Assembly: GCA_016788295.1 (NCBI GenBank)
Contig: JAEUSY010000012.1
Span: 1-64,000 of the forward strand
DNA from: Flavobacteriales bacterium
GTDB taxonomy: Bacteria; Bacteroidota; Bacteroidia; Flavobacteriales_F; PHOS-HE28
Length of the DNA: 64,000 nt
Direction of reading: 5' to 3'
Shown here piece after piece: positions 27,001-35,087 of the stretch. Position 1 is the first letter of the stretch. Each line of letters begins with the position of its first letter. The notes under the pieces are model-generated. The model was not told where the DNA came from. It saw only the letters and a program-made list of their open reading frames with translations, and did not search any database. A program made the position numbers and the translations under genes.

Positions 27001-29283
27001 CGCAGCGATGCCGGCGAACGTGACGTTATCGAAGCGCCAGGTACCAGCCGTGGCTGTGGCGCTCACATTGTTCGCCTGGCGGAACTGACCGGTTGCTGCA
27101 TAGTGCGCAGCGAGGATGCGCACGCCGAAGTCAGGGTTGTTGTTGGCGCCGGAGATCGCAGAGAAGTCGATGGTGCGACGCCCCCAGGAGTCGGAGACGT
27201 TGGTGCCTGTCGGATCGGAGGCATCGATACGGCCGTTATCCAAGCCGCCGCGGTTGCTGCAGGCGCTGTTGTCGTAGTTGCCCGTGTTCAGGTCGAAGTT
27301 GATCCAGTTGGTACCATCCAGGGTGTACTGGATGCGCGCCGTACGCGTGGCCGTGTTGGAGAGGCGATGATCGTAGGAGAAGGTGATGTTCTCGTAGCCC
27401 ACCGTGGAGGTGCGGTACTCCACACCGGAGGACTCGTTGGTGGTCCCGGGGTTGGCCGTACCGATGGCCCATGCCGTATTGCCGGTGGTCTGCGCGCAGC
27501 CGGTGGCACTGCCGGTGGCTGTCGCGGTGCCCGTCATGCTACCGACCACTGCAGAGGTACCTGAGCCGATGTTCGGCGTGGGGGTGGCGGCGGCACCTTG
27601 CAGGGGCTCATAGGTCCACACCGCGATGTTCTCCGGCGTTGGTGGCGGGTTGATGCGGAAGAGGCTCACGGTGCCACTGATCTCGTTACCGACGATCAGG
27701 AACGGCATGCCATCGGGGCTATCGGAAGCGCTCACGAACTTGATGTCCTCAGGACCGAGGTCGAGCGCGGTACCGGCGGCGGCATCACCGCTGAAGTTGC
27801 GGTTGTTCAAGTACTGGATGAAGACGGGCGCGGAAGGCACGCTCACATCATACACCATGATCCCACCGATACGCTCGAGACCGATGAACGCACAGGTGCT
27901 ACCATACACGTTGGCCACAACGATGGCCTCCGGCTCGGGGCCCTTGTCATCGCTGCGGTTGTCGAAGGTGTTGTTGGCGCTATTGTTGGAGTTGAAGTTC
28001 GTGGGGAAGGTGGCCGATGTTATCTGCTCAAATTGATCGCCACTGTCCCACACCACAGCACCGTTGGCATCGCGAATGGTGAAGGAGCGTGAACCGAACA
28101 CATGGATCTCGTCGTAGTCGCCATCGTTGTCCAGATCACCGGTGGCGATGCTGGCGTTCAAGCGGCCCAGGTTGGCGTTCTGTTTGAGCGTGCTGGCATT
28201 GGGGAATACCGTTGGATCCAGCAAGTAGGCGGCATTGCCGATCCGGCGCGGCTCAACGTAGCTACCCCACTCGCGGGCATCACCTTCGTTGGCACAAGCC
28301 ACGTAGGTCTGGCCGCCGATGGTGAACGCGTCGATGGCATCGGGCATGTACATCCCCTTCACCGGCCAGTTCTGGATGTTGATGCCGGCAGGGCTGTCAC
28401 TGGCGTCGAGACCGTTCCCGGGCAGGCTATGGTCCTTCAACCCGAGGCTCGTGATCTGCTCGATGGTGTTCGTGGCGAGATCGATGCGAACGATGGCGTT
28501 GTTCTCCTGGCAGGCCACGAAGGCCTTTTGCGAATCATCACTGATGGTGATGAACTCGGGCTCCATGTGCTGGGCCACCGTACCGGCCGGGCCGAAGATG
28601 CGCACACCGGGCAGCATGGCCGGAGTGTAGGCACCGAAGCCCAACGTGGTCACGTTCGTATTCGAAAGCGATGCCAGACCACCGCTGATATCGATGATGC
28701 TGATGGAACCTTCGGGATCGATGCTGTAAGTGTCGTTCGGTTCGCCTTCGTTGGCGGAAAGCACCCGCTGACCATTGGGGCTGACGGTCACGTGATCGGG
28801 TTGTGCGCCCACGGTCACCTGGCTTAGGAATGTGCCGTTGGCATCGAAGAAGACCACCTTGCCTGCATCGGTCTTCGGGCTGGCCTCCGCCGCCACAGCG
28901 ATCCCTCCAGGAACAACGCAAATGCTATTGGCCACGCCACCATACAATGACATATCGATGGTGAAGGCGAGCGTCAACGAAGCCGGGTTGCTGGCGTTCA
29001 AGGCCACCACCTGATTGAGCTGTGCGTTCACGAAGAAGATGCGATCGCTCACCGGATCAAAGCTCACCACCTCTGCCGCGCTGGTGTTGTAGCTACCTGT
29101 GGCGTAGGTACCAAGGTGGGTGATGCTCACTTGGCCAAAGGCGAGTGCGGCCAGGCTCAGCAGACCCAAGGCCAAGCCGAGACCGAGGGTGCGATCCTGC
29201 ATGCGCAAGGAAGCGGCAGGTGCCTCGTGCACATCACGGACCTCAGTGGTCCATGATCGAAGGAAGCGGTCAAGAAAGTTCAT
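22696..29283 (-). CDS. Giant T9SS protein: choice-of-anchor I domain, duplicated jellyroll domain, 5'-nucleotidase
   Basis: The 2195-residue protein starts with MNFLDRFLRSW; a signal peptide lies at about residues 28-51, so a start at residue 28 is possible. Residues 52-540 are a choice-of-anchor I propeller (GQVSITHLGTYATGSYNTSA, SANEGEPNDTY, KDHSLPGNGLDASD). Two copies of a domain of about 210 residues follow (548-759, 873-1084), separated by a sandwich module. Residues 1095-1754 form a metallophosphoesterase plus 5'-nucleotidase C-domain (LQILHASDFEA, SSGDNFLPGPF, LGNHEFDLG, IRSAIGVVNAVGSN). Residues 1755-2195 are a Gly/Asp-rich module and the T9SS sorting domain, shared with the next gene. 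It likely hydrolyses phosphomonoesters or nucleotides on the cell surface. Two usual metal ligands are altered (see findings). Confidence 0.86.
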   Translation of the reverse strand: MNFLDRFLRSWTTEVRDVHEAPAASLRMQDRTLGLGLALGLLSLAALAFGQVSITHLGTYATGSYNTSAAEVVSFDPVSDRIFFVNAQLNQVVALNASNPASLTLAFTIDMSLYGGVANSICVVPGGIAVAAEASPKTDAGKVVFFDANGTFLSQVTVGAQPDHVTVSPNGQRVLSANEGEPNDTYSIDPEGSISIIDISGGLASLSNTNVTTLGFGAYTPAMLPGVRIFGPAGTVAQHMEPEFITISDDSQKAFVACQENNAIVRIDLATNTIEQITSLGLKDHSLPGNGLDASDSPAGINIQNWPVKGMYMPDAIDAFTIGGQTYVACANEGDAREWGSYVEPRRIGNAAYLLDPTVFPNASTLKQNANLGRLNASIATGDLDNDGDYDEIHVFGSRSFTIRDANGAVVWDSGDQFEQITSATFPTNFNSNNSANNTFDNRSDDKGPEPEAIVVANVYGSTCAFIGLERIGGIMVYDVSVPSAPVFIQYLNNRNFSGDAAAGTALDLGPEDIKFVSASDSPDGMPFLIVGNEISGTVSLFRINPPPTPENIAVWTYEPLQGAAATPTPNIGSGTSAVVGSMTGTATATGSATGCAQTTGNTAWAIGTANPGTTNESSGVEYRTSTVGYENITFSYDHRLSNTATRTARIQYTLDGTNWINFDLNTGNYDNSACSNRGGLDNGRIDASDPTGTNVSDSWGRRTIDFSAISGANNNPDFGVRILAAHYAATGQFRQANNVSATATAGTWRFDNVTFAGIAAQVNTATIDAPVPTSLTGFTTDEGTASAAQTFTVTASDLTADLVFTAPAGFELRAQGVGNYGASLNLTGPTVNATIEVRLDGSTAGTYTGNITIASTGATSQQVSVEGQVIAPPVPGVLAVWTFEPLQGTATAPTPNIGSGSSAIVGSMSGAGTSTGSTTGCAQVTGTTAWAIGTASPGATNESSGVEFRTSTVGHENIIFSYDHRLSNSATRTARIQYTLDGTTWINLDLNASNYDNSACANRGGIDDGRIDASDPVGGNVSDSWGRRVINLSGITGANNNPNFGIRILAAHYSTTGQFRTANNVGTVATGGTWRFDNVSFTADVITSPPPFTLQILHASDFEASVQATEDAPRFAAIVDSLEHTFANSITLSSGDNFLPGPFMSAGEDPSLQTPLRNAYINYYGGTPFANNDLRAGIGRVDITIMNILGVQAAVLGNHEFDLGTSELRNIIGGQNSSANIRWFGAQFPYLSSNLNFSADPNLSALFTNTREEYTFFQSNPTQAASAIAATRKLAPSTIITVNGERIGVVGITTQILASISSPGATTIIGPSSNDMPALAAVVQPVIDDLRNLENIDKIVLLSHLQQLTLEKQLAPLLSGVDVIIGGGSNTLMAGATDRLRAGDVAAESYPFLTTDVDGKPVAIVNTDGNYKYVGRLVLQFDANGDIIPASIDPLVSGAYPADSLGVVEVWGDYADAFTPGSKGQEVKNLCDAVENVIIAKDGNIFGRTDVFLEGRRNFVRTEETNLGNVSADANKWMARRYDPAVTISIKNGGGIRSAIGVVNAVGSNVSLDPPAANPSAGKQQGDISQLDIENSLRFNNLLSTLTLTAANLRTILEHGVAASGPGQTQGRFPQVSGVRFSYNETLPANARILNAVITDSAGFTVDTLVMNGMLHGNPARTFRVVTLNFLAGGGDGYPFNTLGTGRVDLNTLPPAGPGVAAFAIPGSEQDAFAEFMKSFHTTNAYALAETPASLDARIEEVNDRVDDILDTGLPCVHNLVFEVRTDANGSQITWEIRRQSDNLLVQGGGGAYPSNATVTDLACVPNGCYVLRVFDAGGDGIAGGGYILRTATGDRIIDNRNNFSSGSLSAVLGNGGFCLPLGTDKLIFTSCDKLDWVNNQFIVAAENPAVSAQFGVGNQTDDGYQFWWFDPNGSYGYAKFRSHATSDGTGTGATRACHARINNWSPNQIPANVLMNVKVRGRVNGVNSAWGPVCRFRIDPARAACPFTKLMDIPGNAQFSCGVTRTWGGSSLSKVVAKAVDGATQYQFRWNNSELAAPVVRTTTTPVLQLNWSPALPNGVYQVQVRAFKNGAWCVTSLPWGDECNVTITGSPAGSAGMLLEPAVAADDAQLSMFPNPNRGDMLTVSLSAVEEGVNTVSVDIYDLTGALVNTRTLAVNDGMVYQVIELNEMASGLYMVNITAGSKRFTERLVID
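26030..26665 (-). repeat. Duplicated domain inside the giant protein, copy B
   Basis: This stretch encodes VLAVWTFEPLQGTATAPTPN through TWRFDNVSF and closely matches copy A at 27005-27640 (protein similarity by eye well above half, with runs of identical residues such as TARIQYTLDGT and NNPxFGxRILAAHY). Confidence 0.8.
27005..27640 (-). repeat. Duplicated domain inside the giant protein, copy A
   Basis: Encodes IAVWTYEPLQGAAATPTPN through TWRFDNVTF. It is the upstream (N-terminal) copy of the same domain as 26030-26665; the two lie 975 bases apart in direct orientation. Confidence 0.8.
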
Positions 29284-29424
29284 GTCAGGGGGTTATGGGG
29301 TTCTTCGGCTGCGAAGCTCAGGTGTGCTTCTTACGCGCATAAGGTGCCTATGCTATGATTGGGCGAAATGATCGTTCGGTCCGTATTTCCTCAATATGAC
29401 CGCAATGATCCTTCCCCAAAAAGG

Positions 29425-29452
29425 AAAGCGCCCGCCAAATGGCGGGCGCTTT
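29425..29452 (-). terminator. Strong intrinsic terminator for the repeat-protein gene
   Basis: AAAGCGCCCGCC and GGCGGGCGCTTT form a perfect 12-bp stem around a 4-base loop. On the minus strand it follows the gene stop at 29478 by 25 bases and is followed by CCTTTTTGGGG. It separates this gene from the next giant gene. Confidence 0.85.
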
Positions 29453-29477
29453 CGCTATGGACGTCCTAAAGGACGGA

Positions 29478-30813
29478 TCACTTGTTGATCACCAGACGCT
29501 CGGTGTAGCGCTTGCTACCGGCGGTGATGTTCACCATGTAGAGGCCGCTGGCCATCTCGTTCAGTTCCAGCACCTGGTACACCATGCCATCGTTCACAGC
29601 GATGGTACGGCTGCTTACCACAGCACCGGTCAGATCGTAGATATCGATGCTCACCGTGTTCACACCTTCTTCAACAGCGCTCAGGCTCATGGTGAGCAGA
29701 TCGCCGCGGTTCGGGTTGGGGAACATGCTCAGCTGTGCATCAACAGCGGCAACAGCAGGCTCAACCGGCATGCTGGACATGCTGGCAGGGCTGTTGGCGA
29801 TGGTCACGTTGCACACATCACCCCAAGGCAGGTTGGTGGCGCACCACTGTCCATTCACGAAGGCACGTACCTGCACTTGGTAAGTGCCATTGGGCAGAGC
29901 AGGGCTCCAGTTGAGCTGCAACACTTGCGTGGTGGTGGTACGCACTACAGGCGTTGCCATCTCGCTGCTGGTGAAGCGGAACTGGTACTGGGTGGCACCC
30001 GAAACGGCGCGGGCCCACAGACGGTTGCTTCCGCCCCAATTGCGGGTCACACCGCAGCTGAAGGTGGCCACGCCAGGCTGGTCGACCAGTTTGGTGCTGG
30101 GGCAGGCAGCTGCCACAGGGTCGATCTTGAAGCGGCAGGTGGGGCCCCAGGCGCTGTTCACACCGTTCACGCGGCTGCGAACACGCACGTTCATGAGCAC
30201 ACCGGTCGGGATCTGGTTCGGGCTCCAGTTGTTGATCCTCATGTGCGTTGCACGCAGGGGACCAGGAGCAGGGTAACCTTCGCCCGTGGCGTGGTTGCGG
30301 AAACGAGCGTAACCGTAGGTACCGTTCGGATCGAAGATCCAGAACTCGTAGCCATCATCGGTCTGGTCGCCAATGCCCCACTGTGCGCTCACAGCAGCGT
30401 TCTCTTCAGCAGCCAGGAACTGACCGCTCACCCAATCCAGCTTATCGCAGCTGGTGAAGATGGGTTTGTTGGTGCCCAAGGGCAGGCAGAAACCACCGTT
30501 GCCAATGATGGCGCTGGTGCTTCCGAAGTTGCCATTGTTGCTGTTGTCGATGATACGCACGCCGTTGGAGCCGCTGGTACGCAGCACGTAGCCACCACCG
30601 TTGATACCATCTCCACCGGCATCGCTCACCACCAAACGGTAGCAACCAGCGGGAACACACAGTTCCTCAACGATCACGGCACCAGCGATGCCGTCGATGT
30701 AGGGACCACCCTGCTCAACCACGGTGTTCGTGCCCTGCTGCAGCAACGACCAGGTGGTCTGGCTGCCGAAGGCATCGAGCGTGATGTTCAAGGTGATGTT
30801 CTCGGTGCAACCC
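29478..30813 (-). repeat. Shared C-terminal module, copy 2
   Basis: Partner of 22696-24020. Encodes CTENITLNITLDAFGSQTTW onward, with GNGGFCLPLGT, FTSCDKLDW, RINNWSPNQIP, VNGVNSAWGP, LQLNWSPALPNG, and the sorting domain MFPNPNRGDLL to TERLVINK. Confidence 0.85.
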
Positions 30814-33194
30814 GTGGGTACACCAACGCACTGGCAGTTCGCGCTCCAGGTATCGTTGATCGTACCGGCGTTGGCATCGTTGCAGGGCGTTCCGGGCAGG
30901 GCGCTACCACCGGCAACTCCCAGGCAGTCGATCAATTGACCCACGCACTGGCAGTTGGCATCCAGTTGATCATTGCCCGTGTTCGGGTTGTTGTCGTTGC
31001 AGGCCGTGCCGGGGATGGACACCGTGAGCACAAGGGTCTCGGTAGCGCAACCGTTCACGCTCGTGTAGGTACCGCTCTGGGTGTAGGTGGTTCCGTTAAC
31101 AGCCCAGGTGTAGCTGCCGCAGGCGTTCTCCGTGGTGGTGTTGTTCGTGCTCGGGGTGATCGTCAGAACGAGGATCTCCGTGCTGCAACCCGTTACGCTC
31201 GTGTAGGTGCCGCTCTGCGTGTAGGTGGTGCCGTTCACGCTCCAGGTGTAGCTATCGCAAGCGCTCTCCGTGGTGGTGTTGGTTCCGCTGGTGAGGATCG
31301 TCAGCACCAGGGTCTCCGTGGCGCAACCGTTCACGCTGGTATAGGTACCGCTCTGCGTGTAGGTGGTGCCGTTCACGGCCCAGGTGTAGCTATTGCACTC
31401 GCTCACCGTGGTGGTGTTGTTCGTGCTCGGGGTGATCGTCAGCACCAAGGTCTCCGTAGCGCAACCCGTTACACTGGTGTAGGTGCCGCTCTGTGTGTAG
31501 GTCGTTCCGTTCACGGCCCAAGTATAGCTTTCGCACTCGCTCACCGTAGTGGTGTTGTTCGTGCTCGGGATGATCGTAAGAACGAGGATCTCCGTGCTGC
31601 AACCCGTCACGCTGGTGTAGGTACCGCTCTGCGTGTAGGTCGTTCCGTTCACGGCCCAGGTGTAGCTGTCGCACTCGCTCACCGTGGTGGTATTGGTTCC
31701 GCTGGTGAGGATCGTCAGCACCAGGGTCTCGGTGGCGCAACCGTTCACGCTGGTGTAGGTACCGCTCTGCGTGTAGGTGGTGCCGTTCACGGCCCAGGTG
31801 TAGCTGTCGCACTCGCTCACCGTGGTGGTGTTGTTGGTGCTTGGCGTGATCGTCAGCACCAAGGTCTCCGTAGCGCAACCCGTTACACTGGTGTAGGTAC
31901 CGCTCTGCGTGTAGGTCGTTCCGTTCACGGCCCAGGTGTAGCTATCGCACTCGCTCACCGTGGTGGTGTTGTTCGAGCTCGGGGTGATCGTCAGAACCAG
32001 GGTCTCCGTGGCGCAACCGTTCACGCTCGTGTAGGTACCGCTCTGCGTGTAGGTGGTGCCGTTCACGGCCCAAGTGTAGCTGTCGCACTCGCTCACCGTG
32101 GTGGTGTTATTGGAGGAAGGGTTCACCACAACGTTCACAGTAGCCGTGGCGTCAGGTGCGCAACCGTTCGATGCCGTCACAGTGTATGTACCGGTAGCCG
32201 CTACAGTGGCAGCAGGGATGGAAGGGTTCTGTTGGGTGGAGCTGAACGAGTTCGGACCGCTCCAGCTGTAGGTGATCGTGGCGTCACCGGTTGCAGCGGC
32301 GCTCAGGTTAAGCGTTGCACCGGAGCAGATCGGACCGTTGCTGGTGGCGCTGGTGATCACGGGAGCCACGCAGGTCTGCACCTGGGGGTAGGTCAGGAAA
32401 GGGCTTACCTGCTGACCAGCGCCAGCCGTGGTGTGCACGTATTCCTCGATGTTCTGGCTCGGGTCACTGATGGCCACGTTGATCTGGAAGCTGAAATCAC
32501 CACTTGTAGTGAATTGAGCGATCAACACGCGGTTGGAACCAGCACCGTCAACACCAGTGGATGCGGGCAGGATGGCCCAGGCATCGTTGATGAACGTGAA
32601 CGAACTCCCGTTGGCGGTGAGCGCATCGAAGTTCATCAGACCACCGAGATTGTAGGTCAGTGCGGGCAGGGTGCCGGGGATGTTGCCATCGTTTCCTGTG
32701 AATCCAGGATATACCCCACATGTGGTCAGGTCACCGTTGGTATCGGCCGAACGAAGTACACCCACCTGTTGGGTGTTCGTGCCGCAACCAGCAACTCCAC
32801 CTGAAATACCAGTGGTACCCACGGTAATGTAGGAGTCGAACAACGTTCCTTCGTCGAATCGACGGGTCTGGCCGGGAAGTTCGCTCCCATAGTTATCGTC
32901 ATTCCAGAACGTGGTCGTGGTCTGGAAATTGACCGGGTTCGAATTGTCCACGCTTCCGAAAACATTGAGGAAGCGGTAGTTCGGAGCCATATCCACATAA
33001 ACGCGGTACACTTTCATACCGGCCGCCAAGGGATAGGAACCACCACCGAAGTCGGTGTTGTAGGCATCAGCGTCCTGTTGGGTCACCGTGTGATACTCTT
33101 CCACGATGATGCCCTCCAGACCCTGTGCTTGGGCTGTGAGGCCTCCGAGCAGGGCGACGCCTGCAAGCAGAGATGTTATGCTTGGGAATTTCAT
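29478..33194 (-). CDS. 1238-residue T9SS surface protein with 8 tandem 46-residue repeats
   Basis: A signal peptide (ITSLLAGVALLGGLTAQAQ) precedes a domain (residues 20-265) related to the N-termini of the three proteins at 35088-38732: LEGIIVEEYHTV, YRVYVDMAPNYRF, NDAWAILP, NRVLIAQFTTSGDFSFQINV. A PKD/Ig-like domain (270-355) follows, then eight 46-residue repeats (360-727) built on TVSECDSYTWAVNGTTYTQS, two Cys-rich linkers (CNDNNPNTGND, GGSALPGTPCNDANAGT), and a module of about 440 residues plus T9SS sorting domain almost identical to that of the giant protein downstream. No catalytic motif; probably an adhesin or surface fibre. Repeat number may vary between strains. Confidence 0.85.
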   Translation of the reverse strand: MKFPSITSLLAGVALLGGLTAQAQGLEGIIVEEYHTVTQQDADAYNTDFGGGSYPLAAGMKVYRVYVDMAPNYRFLNVFGSVDNSNPVNFQTTTTFWNDDNYGSELPGQTRRFDEGTLFDSYITVGTTGISGGVAGCGTNTQQVGVLRSADTNGDLTTCGVYPGFTGNDGNIPGTLPALTYNLGGLMNFDALTANGSSFTFINDAWAILPASTGVDGAGSNRVLIAQFTTSGDFSFQINVAISDPSQNIEEYVHTTAGAGQQVSPFLTYPQVQTCVAPVITSATSNGPICSGATLNLSAAATGDATITYSWSGPNSFSSTQQNPSIPAATVAATGTYTVTASNGCAPDATATVNVVVNPSSNNTTTVSECDSYTWAVNGTTYTQSGTYTSVNGCATETLVLTITPSSNNTTTVSECDSYTWAVNGTTYTQSGTYTSVTGCATETLVLTITPSTNNTTTVSECDSYTWAVNGTTYTQSGTYTSVNGCATETLVLTILTSGTNTTTVSECDSYTWAVNGTTYTQSGTYTSVTGCSTEILVLTIIPSTNNTTTVSECESYTWAVNGTTYTQSGTYTSVTGCATETLVLTITPSTNNTTTVSECNSYTWAVNGTTYTQSGTYTSVNGCATETLVLTILTSGTNTTTESACDSYTWSVNGTTYTQSGTYTSVTGCSTEILVLTITPSTNNTTTENACGSYTWAVNGTTYTQSGTYTSVNGCATETLVLTVSIPGTACNDNNPNTGNDQLDANCQCVGQLIDCLGVAGGSALPGTPCNDANAGTINDTWSANCQCVGVPTGCTENITLNITLDAFGSQTTWSLLQQGTNTVVEQGGPYIDGIAGAVIVEELCVPAGCYRLVVSDAGGDGINGGGYVLRTSGSNGVRIIDNSNNGNFGSTSAIIGNGGFCLPLGTNKPIFTSCDKLDWVSGQFLAAEENAAVSAQWGIGDQTDDGYEFWIFDPNGTYGYARFRNHATGEGYPAPGPLRATHMRINNWSPNQIPTGVLMNVRVRSRVNGVNSAWGPTCRFKIDPVAAACPSTKLVDQPGVATFSCGVTRNWGGSNRLWARAVSGATQYQFRFTSSEMATPVVRTTTTQVLQLNWSPALPNGTYQVQVRAFVNGQWCATNLPWGDVCNVTIANSPASMSSMPVEPAVAAVDAQLSMFPNPNRGDLLTMSLSAVEEGVNTVSIDIYDLTGAVVSSRTIAVNDGMVYQVLELNEMASGLYMVNITAGSKRYTERLVINK
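31014..32117 (-). repeat. Eight in-frame tandem repeats of 138 bp
   Basis: Exactly eight 138-bp units (1104 bp) encode 46 residues each. Each unit has NTTT, SYTWxVNGTTYTQSGTYTSV, then GCxTExLVLT and two Cys. Units 3-4 and 6-7 share private variants (junction ILTSGTN and the GCSTEILVLTI form), so the array also has a 3-unit higher-order period. Confidence 0.92.
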
Positions 33195-33222
33195 GTTCTT
33201 GGGTTGTTGCGTTCGCTTCGCA

Positions 33223-33255
33223 TGAACGGGCCGGCACCAGTACCGGACCCGTTCA
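33223..33255 (-). terminator. Hairpin between the dockerin-protein gene and the repeat-protein gene
   Basis: TGAACGGG-CCGG pairs with CCGG-A-CCCGTTCA (12 bp, one bulged A, 8-base loop), 18 bases past the stop at 33274 on the minus strand. No T tract follows, so it may be a weak terminator or an RNA-stabilising hairpin. Confidence 0.5.
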
Positions 33256-33273
33256 CGCTCAGCAGGGGATCTC

Positions 33274-34851
33274 TTAGAAGCAGTTACCGCCGAAGGCGTT
33301 CACGAAGAGGGTGAAGTCGGCAGCGTTGATCTGGCCATCACGGTTCAGATCACCCGTGCAACCAGCGGCAGCAGCGGCGTCGAGACCGATCTGGGCAGCC
33401 AGGGTCCAACCTTGGGTCCAGGGCTCGGCACCGGGCTGGAAGGCTCCACGGTACTTGGCTCCGGTGAAGAAACCATCAACAGGGGCGTTCAGCGTGCTGG
33501 TGGCGGCACCGGCAGCAGGCACGGGGTTAACACGGTCGGTGAGCACGTTACCCGGCTGGGTCATGACATAGGTGTAGTCGATCAGGCCCGAAGCGATGGC
33601 CAAGTTGCCATCGGTCAGCGTGAAACGATCCCAGTTGGCACCTGAGGTCGTGTTCACGCCATTGATGCGAAGCGGGTTGGAGCAATCCACGAACGTGCAG
33701 TTCTTCACATTCAGGAGACCACCCTCCCACTTGCCCGTGGCATTGGTACCGGTGGCACCCACCAGGTTCAGGCCCGAGCGGAAACGGGTGAAGATGGAGT
33801 TCACGATGGTTCCCTCGGTGCGCTCTTTCGCCTCGATGCCTTCATCGGCCTGAGCGATGGTCTGCGTGCGAGCGATGAACGTGGCATTGTACACCGTGGG
33901 GTTGGAAGGAATACCTCCGTTGGCGGCATTGGTCGCTGCGTCATCCGCATCGGCCTCAATGCCGTTGTCGCCTTGGTTCAATGCACCGCCACCGTTATCG
34001 GGACCTTGCACACCATAGAAGAACTGGATCTTTCCGCTGTAGCCCTGGTCCCAATCGATGTAGTCATCATCGCAATGCATGGCCACCAGGTACTTGGCGT
34101 TCACCGTTCCACCGAAGAACTCGAACGCATCGTCGAGGTTGGCGATCACTTCAACGTGGTCGATCGTGGTTCCGCGACCAACACCACCAAGGGTCAGACC
34201 GTTGATCTCGTTGTTGGCACCGATCACCTCGCCTCCATGGCGCAGGCTCACGTAACGCAACACACCGCTGTTGTCATCGTTCATCTCCTGACCAACCGGC
34301 ATGCCATAGAAGTGGCGGGTATCGCCAGCGTCCAAGCCTTCGATCGTACCAACGCCGTTGGTGGCGGTAGCGGTGGGATCACCATCGGCGGAACGCTTGT
34401 TCGTATAGGCACGACCCAGCACGATCAGGCTTCCCCACTGACCACGGTTCTGCACACTGTAGCTACCGTCCAAGGGATCGGCCGCCGCGGTCATGATAAT
34501 CGGGCAACTCTCACTGCCGTTCGCCCAGATCTGGCCACCACGGGCAACGATGATTGCATGCGCAAGACCAGCGTTGTTATTGGCCTTTACTACCGTGCCG
34601 GGTTCCACGAAAAGGTCCTGACCATCATTCACGTACATCCTTGTATCGAGAACGTACAGGTTGTTGCAGGTAAGGGTGGTATTGGCGTTCAACAGGTTCT
34701 TGGTAACAGGATCCACCAGCGTGGACATCAGTACCTGCGTTCGCGCCGAAACAGCCGGACAGCCGCAGGACGCACCGATGCTCTGGGCTTGAGCACCGGC
34801 TGCAGCGACCGTAAGACCGGCCGCCAAGGTCATTCTTGTCAAGGTTTTCAT
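33274..34851 (-). CDS. Secreted beta-helix-like protein with dockerin-like C-terminus
   Basis: ATG 34851 gives 525 residues with a signal peptide (RMTLAAGLTVAAAGAQAQ). The body (about 60-460) looks like a right-handed beta-helix: IVARGGQIWANGSESCPIIM, GRGTTIDHVEVIANLDDAFE, FFGGTVNAKYLVAMHCDDDY, ADEGIEAKERTEGTIVNSIF. Its relatives in Bacteroidota, as I remember them, sit near TonB receptors and carry T9SS signals. Here the C-terminus is instead GDLNRDGQINAADFTLFVNA, a dockerin-type calcium-binding loop-helix, followed by FGGNCF. Only one clear half of the duplicated dockerin is visible. It may bind a cohesin-like partner or be a different sorting tag. Function unknown. Confidence 0.75.
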   Translation of the reverse strand: MKTLTRMTLAAGLTVAAAGAQAQSIGASCGCPAVSARTQVLMSTLVDPVTKNLLNANTTLTCNNLYVLDTRMYVNDGQDLFVEPGTVVKANNNAGLAHAIIVARGGQIWANGSESCPIIMTAAADPLDGSYSVQNRGQWGSLIVLGRAYTNKRSADGDPTATATNGVGTIEGLDAGDTRHFYGMPVGQEMNDDNSGVLRYVSLRHGGEVIGANNEINGLTLGGVGRGTTIDHVEVIANLDDAFEFFGGTVNAKYLVAMHCDDDYIDWDQGYSGKIQFFYGVQGPDNGGGALNQGDNGIEADADDAATNAANGGIPSNPTVYNATFIARTQTIAQADEGIEAKERTEGTIVNSIFTRFRSGLNLVGATGTNATGKWEGGLLNVKNCTFVDCSNPLRINGVNTTSGANWDRFTLTDGNLAIASGLIDYTYVMTQPGNVLTDRVNPVPAAGAATSTLNAPVDGFFTGAKYRGAFQPGAEPWTQGWTLAAQIGLDAAAAAGCTGDLNRDGQINAADFTLFVNAFGGNCF

Positions 34852-35087
34852 TGATAGGGTTTTTGGGGTTCGAGAGTTTCGTTCAGGGTGCTTCTTTGAG
34901 CACGGCAAAACTGCCACAACCCTTGTCCATCAATGGTTACAGAATGACTATGCTTTCATCATGTTTGATCGAAGTACAGTTTACCGATCTAACATGGCAC
35001 CTTAAGCCATAACCGTTACGTAAGGCCTTGAACAGGTCAGCCTAACAATGATCTAACGCCGGTTCACCACGGGGGGATGGACAATGC

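Noticed and set aside
31014-32117. CRISPR array
   Set aside because: Units are 138 bp, in frame and code for protein; there are no short repeats with unique spacers and no cas genes.
29439-32804. Plus-strand open frame of 1121 codons opposite the repeat-protein gene
   Set aside because: It is antisense to a gene with signal peptide, known domains and T9SS signal; its composition (Ala, Gly, Val, His, Arg) and repeats mirror the coding strand. GC-rich codons leave few stops on the other strand.
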